This document shows positions 1 to 6,394 of a DNA stretch of 9,197 bases, one piece after another; the first letter of the stretch is position 1; every line of letters begins with the position of its first letter. The position numbers and the translations under genes were made by a program. The DNA is from Aquificaceae bacterium (GTDB taxonomy: Bacteria > Aquificota > Aquificia > Aquificales > Aquificaceae): contig JALWEK010000066.1 of assembly GCA_027014185.1 (NCBI GenBank), positions 4,192-13,388 on the forward strand, written 5' to 3'. Below the pieces are notes generated by a model. It saw only the letters and a list, made by a program, of their open reading frames with translations, was not told the DNA's origin and did no database searches.

Positions 1-79
1 CCCCTGTCCTCTCAACTATCTCTGCATCCTGAGAGTAAACAGGTTCAAAGGTCATGGGGGTAACAACTATGTTTGCCAA
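1..79 (-). CDS. Unidentified protein, N-terminal fragment (runs off left edge)
   Basis: An open frame begins with TTG at 79-77 and stays open for 26 codons to the window edge. Its predicted start is Met-Ala-Asn-Ile-Val-Val-Thr-Pro-Met-Thr-Phe-Glu-Pro. A strong Shine-Dalgarno sequence, GGAGGT at 92-87, lies seven bases upstream of the TTG, which is the main reason to accept it as a gene and to choose this start over the ATG at 55-53, which has no ribosome site. It follows the mutase stop by 33 bases on the same strand, so it is probably the third gene of that unit. The short run of small hydrophobic residues (Ile-Val-Val-Thr-Pro) could be the first beta strand of a nucleotide-binding or similar fold, but this is not enough to name a family. 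Function unknown. Confidence 0.55.
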   Translation of the reverse strand, partial: MANIVVTPMTFEPVYSQDAEIVERTG

Positions 80-86
80 CCTTCTT

Positions 87-92
87 ACCTCC
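87..92 (-). promoter_or_regulatory. Ribosome binding site deciding a TTG start
   Basis: The minus strand reads GGAGGT, preceded by CCCCC, seven bases before the TTG at 79. It is one of the two best ribosome binding sites in the window and is the evidence that a new gene starts here just after the mutase. Confidence 0.6.
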
Positions 93-112
93 GGGGGATT
101 TAAGCTAAAAAA

Positions 113-1492
113 TTATACACTCAGGAGAGAGACGCCAGACTCTATCAGCTCGCTGAGCTCTCCTTCTGTGGGGGCCTCCGCATACACCCTTATTAGGGGT
201 TCGGTTCCCGAAGCCCTGAAGAGTAGCCAGCTCTCATCCTCAAATACCAGCTTGAGGCCGTCTATGGTCAGGACTTTGCTTACCTTCCTACCACCTACCG
301 CCGAAGGCGGTCCTTCTATCAAGGAACGTAATCTCTCCTTGACCTTCTTATCAGCGGGAAAGTCCACCCTTTTGTAGTAAGCACTCCCGTATTCCCTGAA
401 TATCTCATCTACGTACTGGGAGAGACTGACATCCTTGAGAATCAGGCCCTCCATAACAAAGAGAGTGGATATGAGCCCGTCCCTCTCGGGAAGGAAGGAG
501 GGGATCCCGTAGCCGCCGCTCTCCTCTCCGCCGAATATGACCTTTTCCTTCAGTATGAGCTCGTTTATGTTCTTGAAACCCACGGGTACCTCCCTCAGCT
601 CTATCCCCTCGGTCCTGCATATCCTGTCGGCGAGGTATGTGGTGGATACAGTTTTAACGACTATGCCGTCCCTCATGTTCTTGTATTTTATGAGGTGTAG
701 TAGAAGCATTACGTATATTAGCTGCGTATTTACGTAGCTTCCCTTCTCGTCAACCAGAGCCACACGGTCACCGTCTCCATCGTTCGCCACACCCAGGTCT
801 GCCCCCACGGCCCTTATTTTTTCCATCAAAGGCTTCAGGTTCTTCTCTACCGGCTCCGGGGCGTGACCTCCAAAGAGAGGATCCCTGTAGCTCCTGATGT
901 TAAGAACCTGTACCCTTGTTCCCTCGAGGACCCTTGAAAGGAGTCCGGAGGATGTTCCGTACATCGCGTCGTGGACTACTTTGAATTCTCTCTCTCCAAA
1001 TAGTTCAAGATTTACCTGCTCTCTTACCTTAGAGAGGTATTCGCCCTCAACCTCTATAAATTGGGGCTCTGTGGAAGGCGGAGGTCCCCCAGATACCTTC
1101 GCAAGCCTCTTCTCCACATCCTCCACAAACTCAGGGGTGGCTGATCCGCCAAAACTCTCCTTTATCTTATAACCGTTGTAGGCTGGGGGGTTGTGGGATG
1201 CGGTTATCATCACCCCGTTATCGAAACCCATGTACCGCACACCGAAGGAGACCATCGGGGTGGTACAGGCGTTTCTTGTAAGCTTGGCCTCGAGGCCTTC
1301 CGAGACAAACACGTTGTAAACCTGCTCCGCGAAGTTTTCCGAAGAGAACCTCCAGTCGTAGCCTATTAGGACCTTCCTAAGCCCCTTATCTTTGAGAACC
1401 TCAGCGTGGGCGCGGGCAACTTTCCTAACGTTTTCGTAGGTGAACTTATCCCCTATTACCGCCCGCCAGCCATCTGTTCCAAATTTGATCAT
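113..1492 (-). CDS. Phosphoglucomutase/phosphomannomutase (alpha-D-phosphohexomutase family)
   Basis: A complete 459-residue enzyme of normal length that interconverts hexose-6-phosphate and hexose-1-phosphate in the cytoplasm, feeding nucleotide-sugar synthesis. All four family signatures are present. The phosphoserine loop is TASHNP with Ser99, the magnesium loop is DGDGDR at 238-243, the sugar-recognition loop is GGEESGG at 321-327, and the C-terminal phosphate-binding loop is RASGTEP at 426-432 followed by Arg435. The GFKNI segment near 305-309 is also typical. The family cannot be split into glucose-, mannose- or glucosamine-specific members by eye, so no gene symbol is given. The start is the ATG at 1492-1490, which gives the usual FGTDGWR N-terminus. 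It overlaps the ligase stop by four bases (ATGA), so translation is probably coupled. Rows within this gene are GC-rich (39 of 60 bases in row 481-540), unlike the adjoining ligase gene. Confidence 0.95.
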   Translation of the reverse strand: MIKFGTDGWRAVIGDKFTYENVRKVARAHAEVLKDKGLRKVLIGYDWRFSSENFAEQVYNVFVSEGLEAKLTRNACTTPMVSFGVRYMGFDNGVMITASHNPPAYNGYKIKESFGGSATPEFVEDVEKRLAKVSGGPPPSTEPQFIEVEGEYLSKVREQVNLELFGEREFKVVHDAMYGTSSGLLSRVLEGTRVQVLNIRSYRDPLFGGHAPEPVEKNLKPLMEKIRAVGADLGVANDGDGDRVALVDEKGSYVNTQLIYVMLLLHLIKYKNMRDGIVVKTVSTTYLADRICRTEGIELREVPVGFKNINELILKEKVIFGGEESGGYGIPSFLPERDGLISTLFVMEGLILKDVSLSQYVDEIFREYGSAYYKRVDFPADKKVKERLRSLIEGPPSAVGGRKVSKVLTIDGLKLVFEDESWLLFRASGTEPLIRVYAEAPTEGELSELIESGVSLLSV

Positions 1493-2643
1493 ATTTGCTC
1501 GTATTTTACAACCGATAGAGCCATGCCAACAAGGGTGAAGGTAGGTATCATAACCACAGTTTTAACCAGGTTAGGCTCAAACAATCCGCCAGTTGCAAAA
1601 AGCACCAGGGCAGATATACCTATAAGAATGTACTCATCACCTTTATCTTGTCTCAGATATTCCTTTGACAATAAGAAAAGTGTGTAGATTACAAAAAAAC
1701 TGAGCAGGGCAAAGCCCACTATTCCAGTCTCAACCAGTTCGTGTAGATAAATGTTGTGAACGTGGTAGTCTGGACAACTGTAACCTAACTTGGAAAAATA
1801 ATTGGGCCATTCGCCATACCCTATACCGGTTAGAGGATTGGCTGCAAAGGCTTTTATAGCTTCTTTCATAAAGACAAGTCTGCACATTATGCTACCGTCA
1901 GTGCTCAATCCCAAGAATATGCTGACAAATCTATCCCTCACGGAGTCAATCGATAAAATCGATATAAAAGCAAGCACCACAATCGATCCACTGTACAGGA
2001 TATAACGCACAGAGTGCTTAAGTGAGACCAGGAGAGATATAAATAAAACCGCAACAATGAATCCAAGATAATAGCTCCTTGCATGTGTCAAGAGCAGACC
2101 CACAACCAGTAATGCAGACAAAAGCAGGTAATACTTATTCCCTTTCAAGCCTAGGATAACAGCAACCAAGCTTGCAAGTCCCCAGATAAATCCGGATTTG
2201 ATATGGTTTCTGTGAAAACCCAGCAGGTCTCCGTTGTTAAACAATCCAAGCTTTATAAAACCCGCAAGTTCTAAGAATGATAATGCGGTGATTAAGCTCA
2301 AGGTCAGTAGAAAAGATTTGATTACGTAATCATAATAATCCCGCCATAAGCCGACCCTGTATAAGAATATAGGTGATATATCAAAGACAAACTTTAAGTT
2401 TTTTGTAAAAGCTTTTGCGCTTAAACTTTTCAGTATATAATTAACCACAAATCTCCATAAGATTAGCAACAAAATGGGAATATCAAGCTTCCACACAAGA
2501 TTTAACCGCACATCTCTCCGTCTAAATAAAACAAACAATGAAAAAGCCAATATGTTAATGACATAAGATATTAGGACAAAACTATCAGTAATACTCCACG
2601 CAAATCCAGTAAGTGAGGATATGAAAACAAATAATGCTTGCAT
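1489..2643 (-). CDS. O-antigen ligase/polymerase family membrane protein (WaaL/Wzy_C type)
   Basis: A 384-residue, very hydrophobic protein with about ten to eleven likely membrane segments and one large hydrophilic loop (roughly 232-304). That loop is the expected periplasmic catalytic region of the Wzy_C family. Two WaaL-type signatures are visible: R-x3-L at Arg189-Leu193 and H[NSQ]-x9-GxxG at His296-Asn297 to Gly310. The family also usually shows the NPLTGIG segment seen at 269-275 and the conserved Arg255 before it. By analogy it joins an undecaprenyl-linked glycan to lipid A-core in the inner membrane. Ligases and O-antigen polymerases share this fold and cannot be separated here with certainty. 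The ATG at 2643 lacks a ribosome site, but no better start exists in frame and an extended -10 promoter lies just upstream. It is first in a unit with the mutase. The sequence is AT-rich (16 G+C of 60 in row 2401-2460). Confidence 0.85.
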   Translation of the reverse strand: MQALFVFISSLTGFAWSITDSFVLISYVINILAFSLFVLFRRRDVRLNLVWKLDIPILLLILWRFVVNYILKSLSAKAFTKNLKFVFDISPIFLYRVGLWRDYYDYVIKSFLLTLSLITALSFLELAGFIKLGLFNNGDLLGFHRNHIKSGFIWGLASLVAVILGLKGNKYYLLLSALLVVGLLLTHARSYYLGFIVAVLFISLLVSLKHSVRYILYSGSIVVLAFISILSIDSVRDRFVSIFLGLSTDGSIMCRLVFMKEAIKAFAANPLTGIGYGEWPNYFSKLGYSCPDYHVHNIYLHELVETGIVGFALLSFFVIYTLFLLSKEYLRQDKGDEYILIGISALVLFATGGLFEPNLVKTVVMIPTFTLVGMALSVVKYEQI

Positions 2644-2666
2644 ATTTGATGTTTCAACAATATTAT
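2638..2666 (+). promoter_or_regulatory. Possible promoter for the plus-strand GT4 gene
   Basis: TTGCAT at 2638-2643, 17 bases, then TATTAT at 2661-2666 gives a weak -35 and a five-of-six -10 with ideal spacing. Transcription would start near 2673-2675, essentially at the ATG at 2675, so the message would be leaderless or nearly so. The -10 overlaps that of the opposing ligase promoter, so the two could compete. In AT-rich DNA such a match may be chance. Confidence 0.3.
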
Positions 2667-2670
2667 ACCA
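2662..2670 (-). promoter_or_regulatory. Extended -10 promoter for the ligase-mutase unit
   Basis: The minus strand reads TGGTATAAT, a perfect TGn-TATAAT extended -10 element. No good -35 box is visible 16-19 bases upstream, which extended -10 promoters tolerate. The expected transcription start is near 2655, leaving a leader of only about 11-12 bases before the ATG at 2643, with no Shine-Dalgarno sequence in it. It is the only convincing promoter in the window and sits where two genes diverge. Confidence 0.55.
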
Positions 2671-2674
2671 CCGT

Positions 2675-3775
2675 ATGAAAGTCCTAAACGTTATAGATGG
2701 AACGGGATGGTGTGGTACAAAGGAACAAGCTTATCTAATAACTTTACATTTAAAGAAAAGAGGCATAGATAGCGAGATGGCTTTAGCTGAAAACCATTTG
2801 GAGATGATAAATAGATTGAAAGGGGAAACTAATTTACATTTTTATGGTGTACACAAAAGTGGATTATCAAGGATAAATCCTTATAATCTTGCTAAGCTTA
2901 AGAGCATAATTAATCGAGGTAATTACGACTTTGTAATAGCCCACTCCTCTCACGCTCTAGATTTTATATGGCTCGTGTATCCATTCTTGAAAAGGAAGCC
3001 TAAGATAATAGCTCTCAGGAGATCAGGCTTTATGCCCGGGGTTTTATCAAGGAAGATAAAGTATAGAATAGCCTCCAAGATAGTTGCTGTTTCAAGGAAG
3101 GTAGGGGAAGTTTTGAAGAGAAAAGCCTTCCCTCCAGAGAAAGTCGAGATAATAGAAAGCGGCATAGACCTGAGCAGGTTCAAACCAATGCCAGAGTTGA
3201 GAACACCGATTAGAAACAGATTAGGTGTGTCAGAGGATGAAATCCTTTTTATAAACGTTGTCAACTGGCAACCTTGGCGTAAAGGTCAAGAAGTAATATT
3301 AAAGGCTTTATCTCTAATTAAAGACATGCAATTCAAGATTCTATTCGTCGGGAAAGGAACGGACTCTGAAGAGGCTCTTGAAAGCTTCAAGAAGTTCGGG
3401 TTGGGGGACAAATGCATCGGCCTAGGCTTTAGGGATGATGTTCATGAGTTGCTCCAGGCTGCAGATATTTTTCTATTTGGGTCTTTCTCCGAGGGAATAG
3501 CGGGCGCGGTTTTACAAGCTATGGCTACAGGCAGAATAGTTATATCAACAAACGCTGGGGGCATATCTGAATATCTGATAGACGGACATAATGGATTTAT
3601 GGTAAACGTCGGGGATCATGAAGCTATGGCAGATAAGATAATATCAGCTGTCAAAATGAGTGGGGATACAAGAAATAAAATTTCTATGAATGCCATGCAA
3701 ACTGCAAGAAAATACTCTATAGAGTGTACTGTTGATAAGTATTTAGCCCTCTTAAATTACCTTAGATCCGTCTAA
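2675..3775 (+). CDS. GT4-family glycosyltransferase (GT-B fold)
   Basis: A 366-residue retaining glycosyltransferase of the GT4 type, of normal length, probably adding a sugar from a nucleotide donor to LPS core or O-chain. The first strand and glycine loop (KVLNVIDGTGWCGTKEQ) start at residue 2. The linker typical of the family (KIVAVSRKVGEVL, then IESGIDLSRFKP) lies near 135-171, the NWQPWRKGQE segment with Arg202-Lys203 near 197-206, and the donor loop near 270-285. In the E-x7-E motif the first Glu is present (273) but the second position is Gln281. I chose the ATG at 2675 because the family fold begins there. An in-frame ATG at 2621 would add 18 residues that match nothing expected and would run into the start of the opposing ligase gene. 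No ribosome site is seen at 2675. It is the only plus-strand gene, flanked by minus-strand units. Confidence 0.9.
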   Translation: MKVLNVIDGTGWCGTKEQAYLITLHLKKRGIDSEMALAENHLEMINRLKGETNLHFYGVHKSGLSRINPYNLAKLKSIINRGNYDFVIAHSSHALDFIWLVYPFLKRKPKIIALRRSGFMPGVLSRKIKYRIASKIVAVSRKVGEVLKRKAFPPEKVEIIESGIDLSRFKPMPELRTPIRNRLGVSEDEILFINVVNWQPWRKGQEVILKALSLIKDMQFKILFVGKGTDSEEALESFKKFGLGDKCIGLGFRDDVHELLQAADIFLFGSFSEGIAGAVLQAMATGRIVISTNAGGISEYLIDGHNGFMVNVGDHEAMADKIISAVKMSGDTRNKISMNAMQTARKYSIECTVDKYLALLNYLRSV

Positions 3776-4744
3776 TTCGTTTCTCAATTTTAGATGCCAA
3801 TTCCAAGCAGTTTCTATAATGTCCGTTAAATCATATTTCATTTTCCACCCGAGCTCCCTCTTAGCTTTGGATGGATCCGCAATAAGTATTGAGGGGTCCC
3901 CTTCCCTCCGCTGGGCAACCTTTATAGGCACGGATTTACCTGTTACTTTTTCTACATGGGAGATAACTTCTTTTACTGAAAAACCCTGACCAGTTCCTAA
4001 GTTAAAAACATCACTTTTGGGGTTTTGCAAAAGTGACTCCAGAGCCAAAATGTGAGCCTCTGCAAGATCACATACATGGATGAAATCCCTTATACATGTG
4101 CCGTCCGGTGTATCGTAATCTACCCCATATATTTCCACATATTTTCTAAGTCCAAGGGCTGCATCAAGAACATTTGGTATTAAATGTGGCTCTGGATCAT
4201 GCCACTCACCAATATCGCCCTCCGGATCAGCTCCCGCAGCGTTGAAGTATCTAAGTGATATATAGTTCAATCCATAGGCTCTTGAAAAATCTTCAAGCAT
4301 GCTTTCAACTGTAAGCTTGCTTTTGCCGTATGGGTTTATAGGATTTTTAGGATGTGTTTCTTTTATAGGTACTTCATTAGGGTTGCCATAGATTGCACAT
4401 GTAGATGAAAAAATAAATGTTGTTACATTATGTTCAAGCATAACCTCCAAGAGGTTCATCGTACCAATAACATTATTTAGGTAATATTTAATGGGGTCTT
4501 TAACAGATTCACCGACATAAGCAAAAGCTGCAAAATGCATAACTGCATCTATCTTTTCTTTTAGAAAAACATTTCTAATGCTTTCTTTATCTAAAAGATC
4601 ACCCTCATAAAAGCTTCCCCATTTTACCAACTCTCTATGGCCGTTGGTTAAGTTGTCAAAAACTATAGTTTTGTATCCATATTTATTCAATAATTTATTT
4701 ACATGTGACCCTATGTAGCCGGCTCCTCCTGTAATTAGTATCAT
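3752..4744 (-). CDS. galE: UDP-glucose 4-epimerase
   Basis: A complete 330-residue short-chain dehydrogenase-type epimerase that interconverts UDP-glucose and UDP-galactose using bound NAD. The NAD loop TGGAGYIGSH is at 5-14. The active-site tyrosine and lysine are Tyr139 and Lys143 in NPYGKSK. The catalytic Ser of the E. coli enzyme aligns with Thr115 in FSSTCAIYG, a common acceptable substitution. The ISLRYFNAAGA segment (162-172), the RDFIHVCDLA segment (219-228) and REGDPS near 280-285 are characteristic of GalE. Related epimerases acting on UDP-GlcNAc or uronates are possible but less likely. The start overlaps the upstream GT2 stop by four bases (ATGA), yet the gene also has its own strong GGAGG seven bases before the ATG. 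Its last 24 bases overlap the converging GT4 gene. Confidence 0.93.
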   Translation of the reverse strand: MILITGGAGYIGSHVNKLLNKYGYKTIVFDNLTNGHRELVKWGSFYEGDLLDKESIRNVFLKEKIDAVMHFAAFAYVGESVKDPIKYYLNNVIGTMNLLEVMLEHNVTTFIFSSTCAIYGNPNEVPIKETHPKNPINPYGKSKLTVESMLEDFSRAYGLNYISLRYFNAAGADPEGDIGEWHDPEPHLIPNVLDAALGLRKYVEIYGVDYDTPDGTCIRDFIHVCDLAEAHILALESLLQNPKSDVFNLGTGQGFSVKEVISHVEKVTGKSVPIKVAQRREGDPSILIADPSKAKRELGWKMKYDLTDIIETAWNWHLKLRNELDGSKVI

Positions 4745-5646
4745 ATTCTGTCCTCCAACATGTTGGAAATAAATCTATCGATCCTCACAGCTCTTTTTAA
4801 GACTTCTATCGAATATTCTATATCTAAAAAAGCCCCCGGCCTGGTTTTAAATATTTTAGCCATAAAGTCAAAGCCTACTTTTAATTCCCCAAACTTAAAA
4901 GCAACCGATGCTATGTGCATATAAAAATAAGGCTTGTACTTATGAGGTATACAATCATCATAATCGTTATAAAGCTTTATAGTATAGCGGAAAAAGTCTT
5001 TATTCAAACTCATACGCGATGGATTGTTGTGTTGGCGTATATAAACTTTATCCATATCCAAAATTTGTATTCTCAATCCTGATGTATAACTCCTAATTAA
5101 AAGCTCGATATCCTCACGATATCTATAGCTTTCGTTATAGAATAGAAAAGCGTTTTTACGAAAAGCAGTTGCAGACGGAAATCCTATTTTACAAGAATAA
5201 ACTGTTTTTTCTAAATCTCTTACTACAGTTTTAGTTCTTCTTATGATTGAACCATCTTCGCCAATAAAAGTTGATGGTTTAGAATATGCTATGTCAACAT
5301 CTGGATTTGCATCAAAGAAATTTACTATTGATTCTATATATTCTGGATGCCATAAGTCATCTGCATCTAAGAAAAATAGAAGCTCTCCTGTTGACGACGA
5401 AGCACCTTTGTTCGCTGCAACACATCTTCCCATATTAGTATAATTTGAAATCACGCGTAGCTTGCCTTTGTTTATAATTTCATCAAATCTAGCGTAGATT
5501 ACATCAAGGGTAGAATCTGTTGAACCATCATCTACAACGATTATTTCCAAACTCTTATATGTCTGGTTTAATACACTGTTTAAAGCTGATTCTATATATT
5601 GGATGCCATTATAAACCGGTATTATTACGCTTACTCTTGGCTTCAT
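4741..5646 (-). CDS. GT2-family glycosyltransferase
   Basis: A 301-residue GT-A fold glycosyltransferase, likely inverting, acting in the cytoplasm on LPS core or O-chain intermediates. From the ATG at 5646 the protein opens with KPRVSVIIPVYNG, the standard first strand. The nucleotide-binding segment VVDDGSTD is near 37-44 and the metal-binding DxD is Asp94-Ala-Asp96-Asp97. MGRCVAANKGA (72-82) is also typical. The C-terminal third is mixed helical and does not identify an acceptor. A longer start at the ATG at 5673 would add nine residues (MHTYGKCGI), enlarge the overlap with the upstream gene to 65 bases and has no ribosome site. The chosen start has a weak GGGA close by. The gene overlaps the upstream transferase by 38 bases and galE by four. 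It is among the most AT-rich parts of the window (16 G+C of 60 in row 5281-5340). Confidence 0.88.
   Translation of the reverse strand: MKPRVSVIIPVYNGIQYIESALNSVLNQTYKSLEIIVVDDGSTDSTLDVIYARFDEIINKGKLRVISNYTNMGRCVAANKGASSSTGELLFFLDADDLWHPEYIESIVNFFDANPDVDIAYSKPSTFIGEDGSIIRRTKTVVRDLEKTVYSCKIGFPSATAFRKNAFLFYNESYRYREDIELLIRSYTSGLRIQILDMDKVYIRQHNNPSRMSLNKDFFRYTIKLYNDYDDCIPHKYKPYFYMHIASVAFKFGELKVGFDFMAKIFKTRPGAFLDIEYSIEVLKRAVRIDRFISNMLEDRI
4752..4756 (-). promoter_or_regulatory. Strong ribosome binding site of galE
   Basis: The minus strand reads GGAGG, seven bases before the galE ATG at 4744, inside the end of the preceding GT2 gene. It supports this start and suggests that galE is translated efficiently in its own right as well as by coupling through the ATGA overlap. 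Confidence 0.7.
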
Positions 5647-6394
5647 TATCCCACATTTCCCATAAGTATGCATATTTTACAAATGTAGAAATTAAATAAC
5701 TAAAACCTATGAGCAGACCTCTTATTCCGTCCATAAAAGCCATGTCTAACACATATTCTCTGAAGAATGCCCATACAGGATTAAATATCAGGTTATAAAC
5801 TTTAAATTTTTTGCCCTTATTCTTATATTCCTCAGCGCTGATGTACGCATAAGCAAGCGATTTTCGCATGTGTTCCTCAAAATCCTTATAGGGAAAATGT
5901 ATTAAATCTCCTTTTAACTTACGTATATTATTGGATGCTATTGTCAGAGTTGCGTGTGGTTCTCCTACCCATTTTGGCTTAACATATTTTCTCACCAAGA
6001 ATAAGCGCCACTCCGGCTGCCATGCATATCTTAAAAGTTTCCCAAGATAGTATGTACGTCTATTTATAAGGTACCCGTCTGCCTTCGGGTTTTTAAGCTC
6101 CTCAGTTATGCTATTCCTCAACTCATCAGAAACAACCTCGTCAGCATCAAGAAAAAGTATCCACTCCTGTGTACACTTCTCAAGAGCTGAATTCTTCTGA
6201 CCTGCATATCCCTTCCAATCCTCCACGTAAACCTTCGCACCATAAGATTGGGCGATCTCTCTGGTTCTGTCGGTAGAGTGGGAATCAACCACTATTATCT
6301 CGGAAGCTATATCTCTAACAGATTCCAAGGTCCTGCCTATTATGTCCTCTTCGTTGTAAGTTATTATCGCCACAGAGAGCGGGAGCTTACCCAT
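5609..6394 (-). CDS. GT2-family LPS core glycosyltransferase, WaaE/KdtX-like
   Basis: A 261-residue GT2 enzyme with the layout of the WaaE/KdtX group, which adds glucose or a related sugar to the inner core heptose or Kdo region. Seen from the ATG at 6394: LSVAIITYNEE near 6-16, IIVVDSHSTDRT near 33-44, the DxD as Asp83-Ala-Asp85-Glu86, and KWVGEPHATL near 141-150. It ends in the group's tail, NPVWAFFREYVLDMAFMDG at about 205-223 followed by a hydrophobic amphipathic stretch that could touch the membrane. The alternative GTG start at 6403 would add three residues. I prefer the ATG, which has GGTG six bases upstream. The start overlaps the aminotransferase by eight bases. GC content drops within this gene: rows 5941-6360 counted by hand give 42-48%, while two of the three rows from 5761 to 5940 fall to 27-28%. 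The exact acceptor cannot be told from sequence. Confidence 0.88.
   Translation of the reverse strand: MGKLPLSVAIITYNEEDIIGRTLESVRDIASEIIVVDSHSTDRTREIAQSYGAKVYVEDWKGYAGQKNSALEKCTQEWILFLDADEVVSDELRNSITEELKNPKADGYLINRRTYYLGKLLRYAWQPEWRLFLVRKYVKPKWVGEPHATLTIASNNIRKLKGDLIHFPYKDFEEHMRKSLAYAYISAEEYKNKGKKFKVYNLIFNPVWAFFREYVLDMAFMDGIRGLLIGFSYLISTFVKYAYLWEMWDNEAKSKRNNTGL

Noticed and set aside
93..115. Run of six T on the minus strand after the mutase stop as a rho-independent terminator
   Set aside because: No stable GC-rich stem directly precedes the T-run. The candidate stem in the mutase end has a mismatch and lies too far away, and the next gene has a strong ribosome site right after it.
405..620. 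Minus-strand 71-codon frame inside the mutase
   Set aside because: Arg/Gly-rich out-of-frame shadow of the mutase with no ribosome site and no recognisable features.
3762..3775. Inverted repeat TTAGA-TCCG-TCTAA as a bidirectional terminator between GT4 and galE
   Set aside because: Only five AT-rich pairs and no proper T-run directly after it on either strand. Too weak for a terminator, especially in a thermophile. It is also constrained by both coding sequences.
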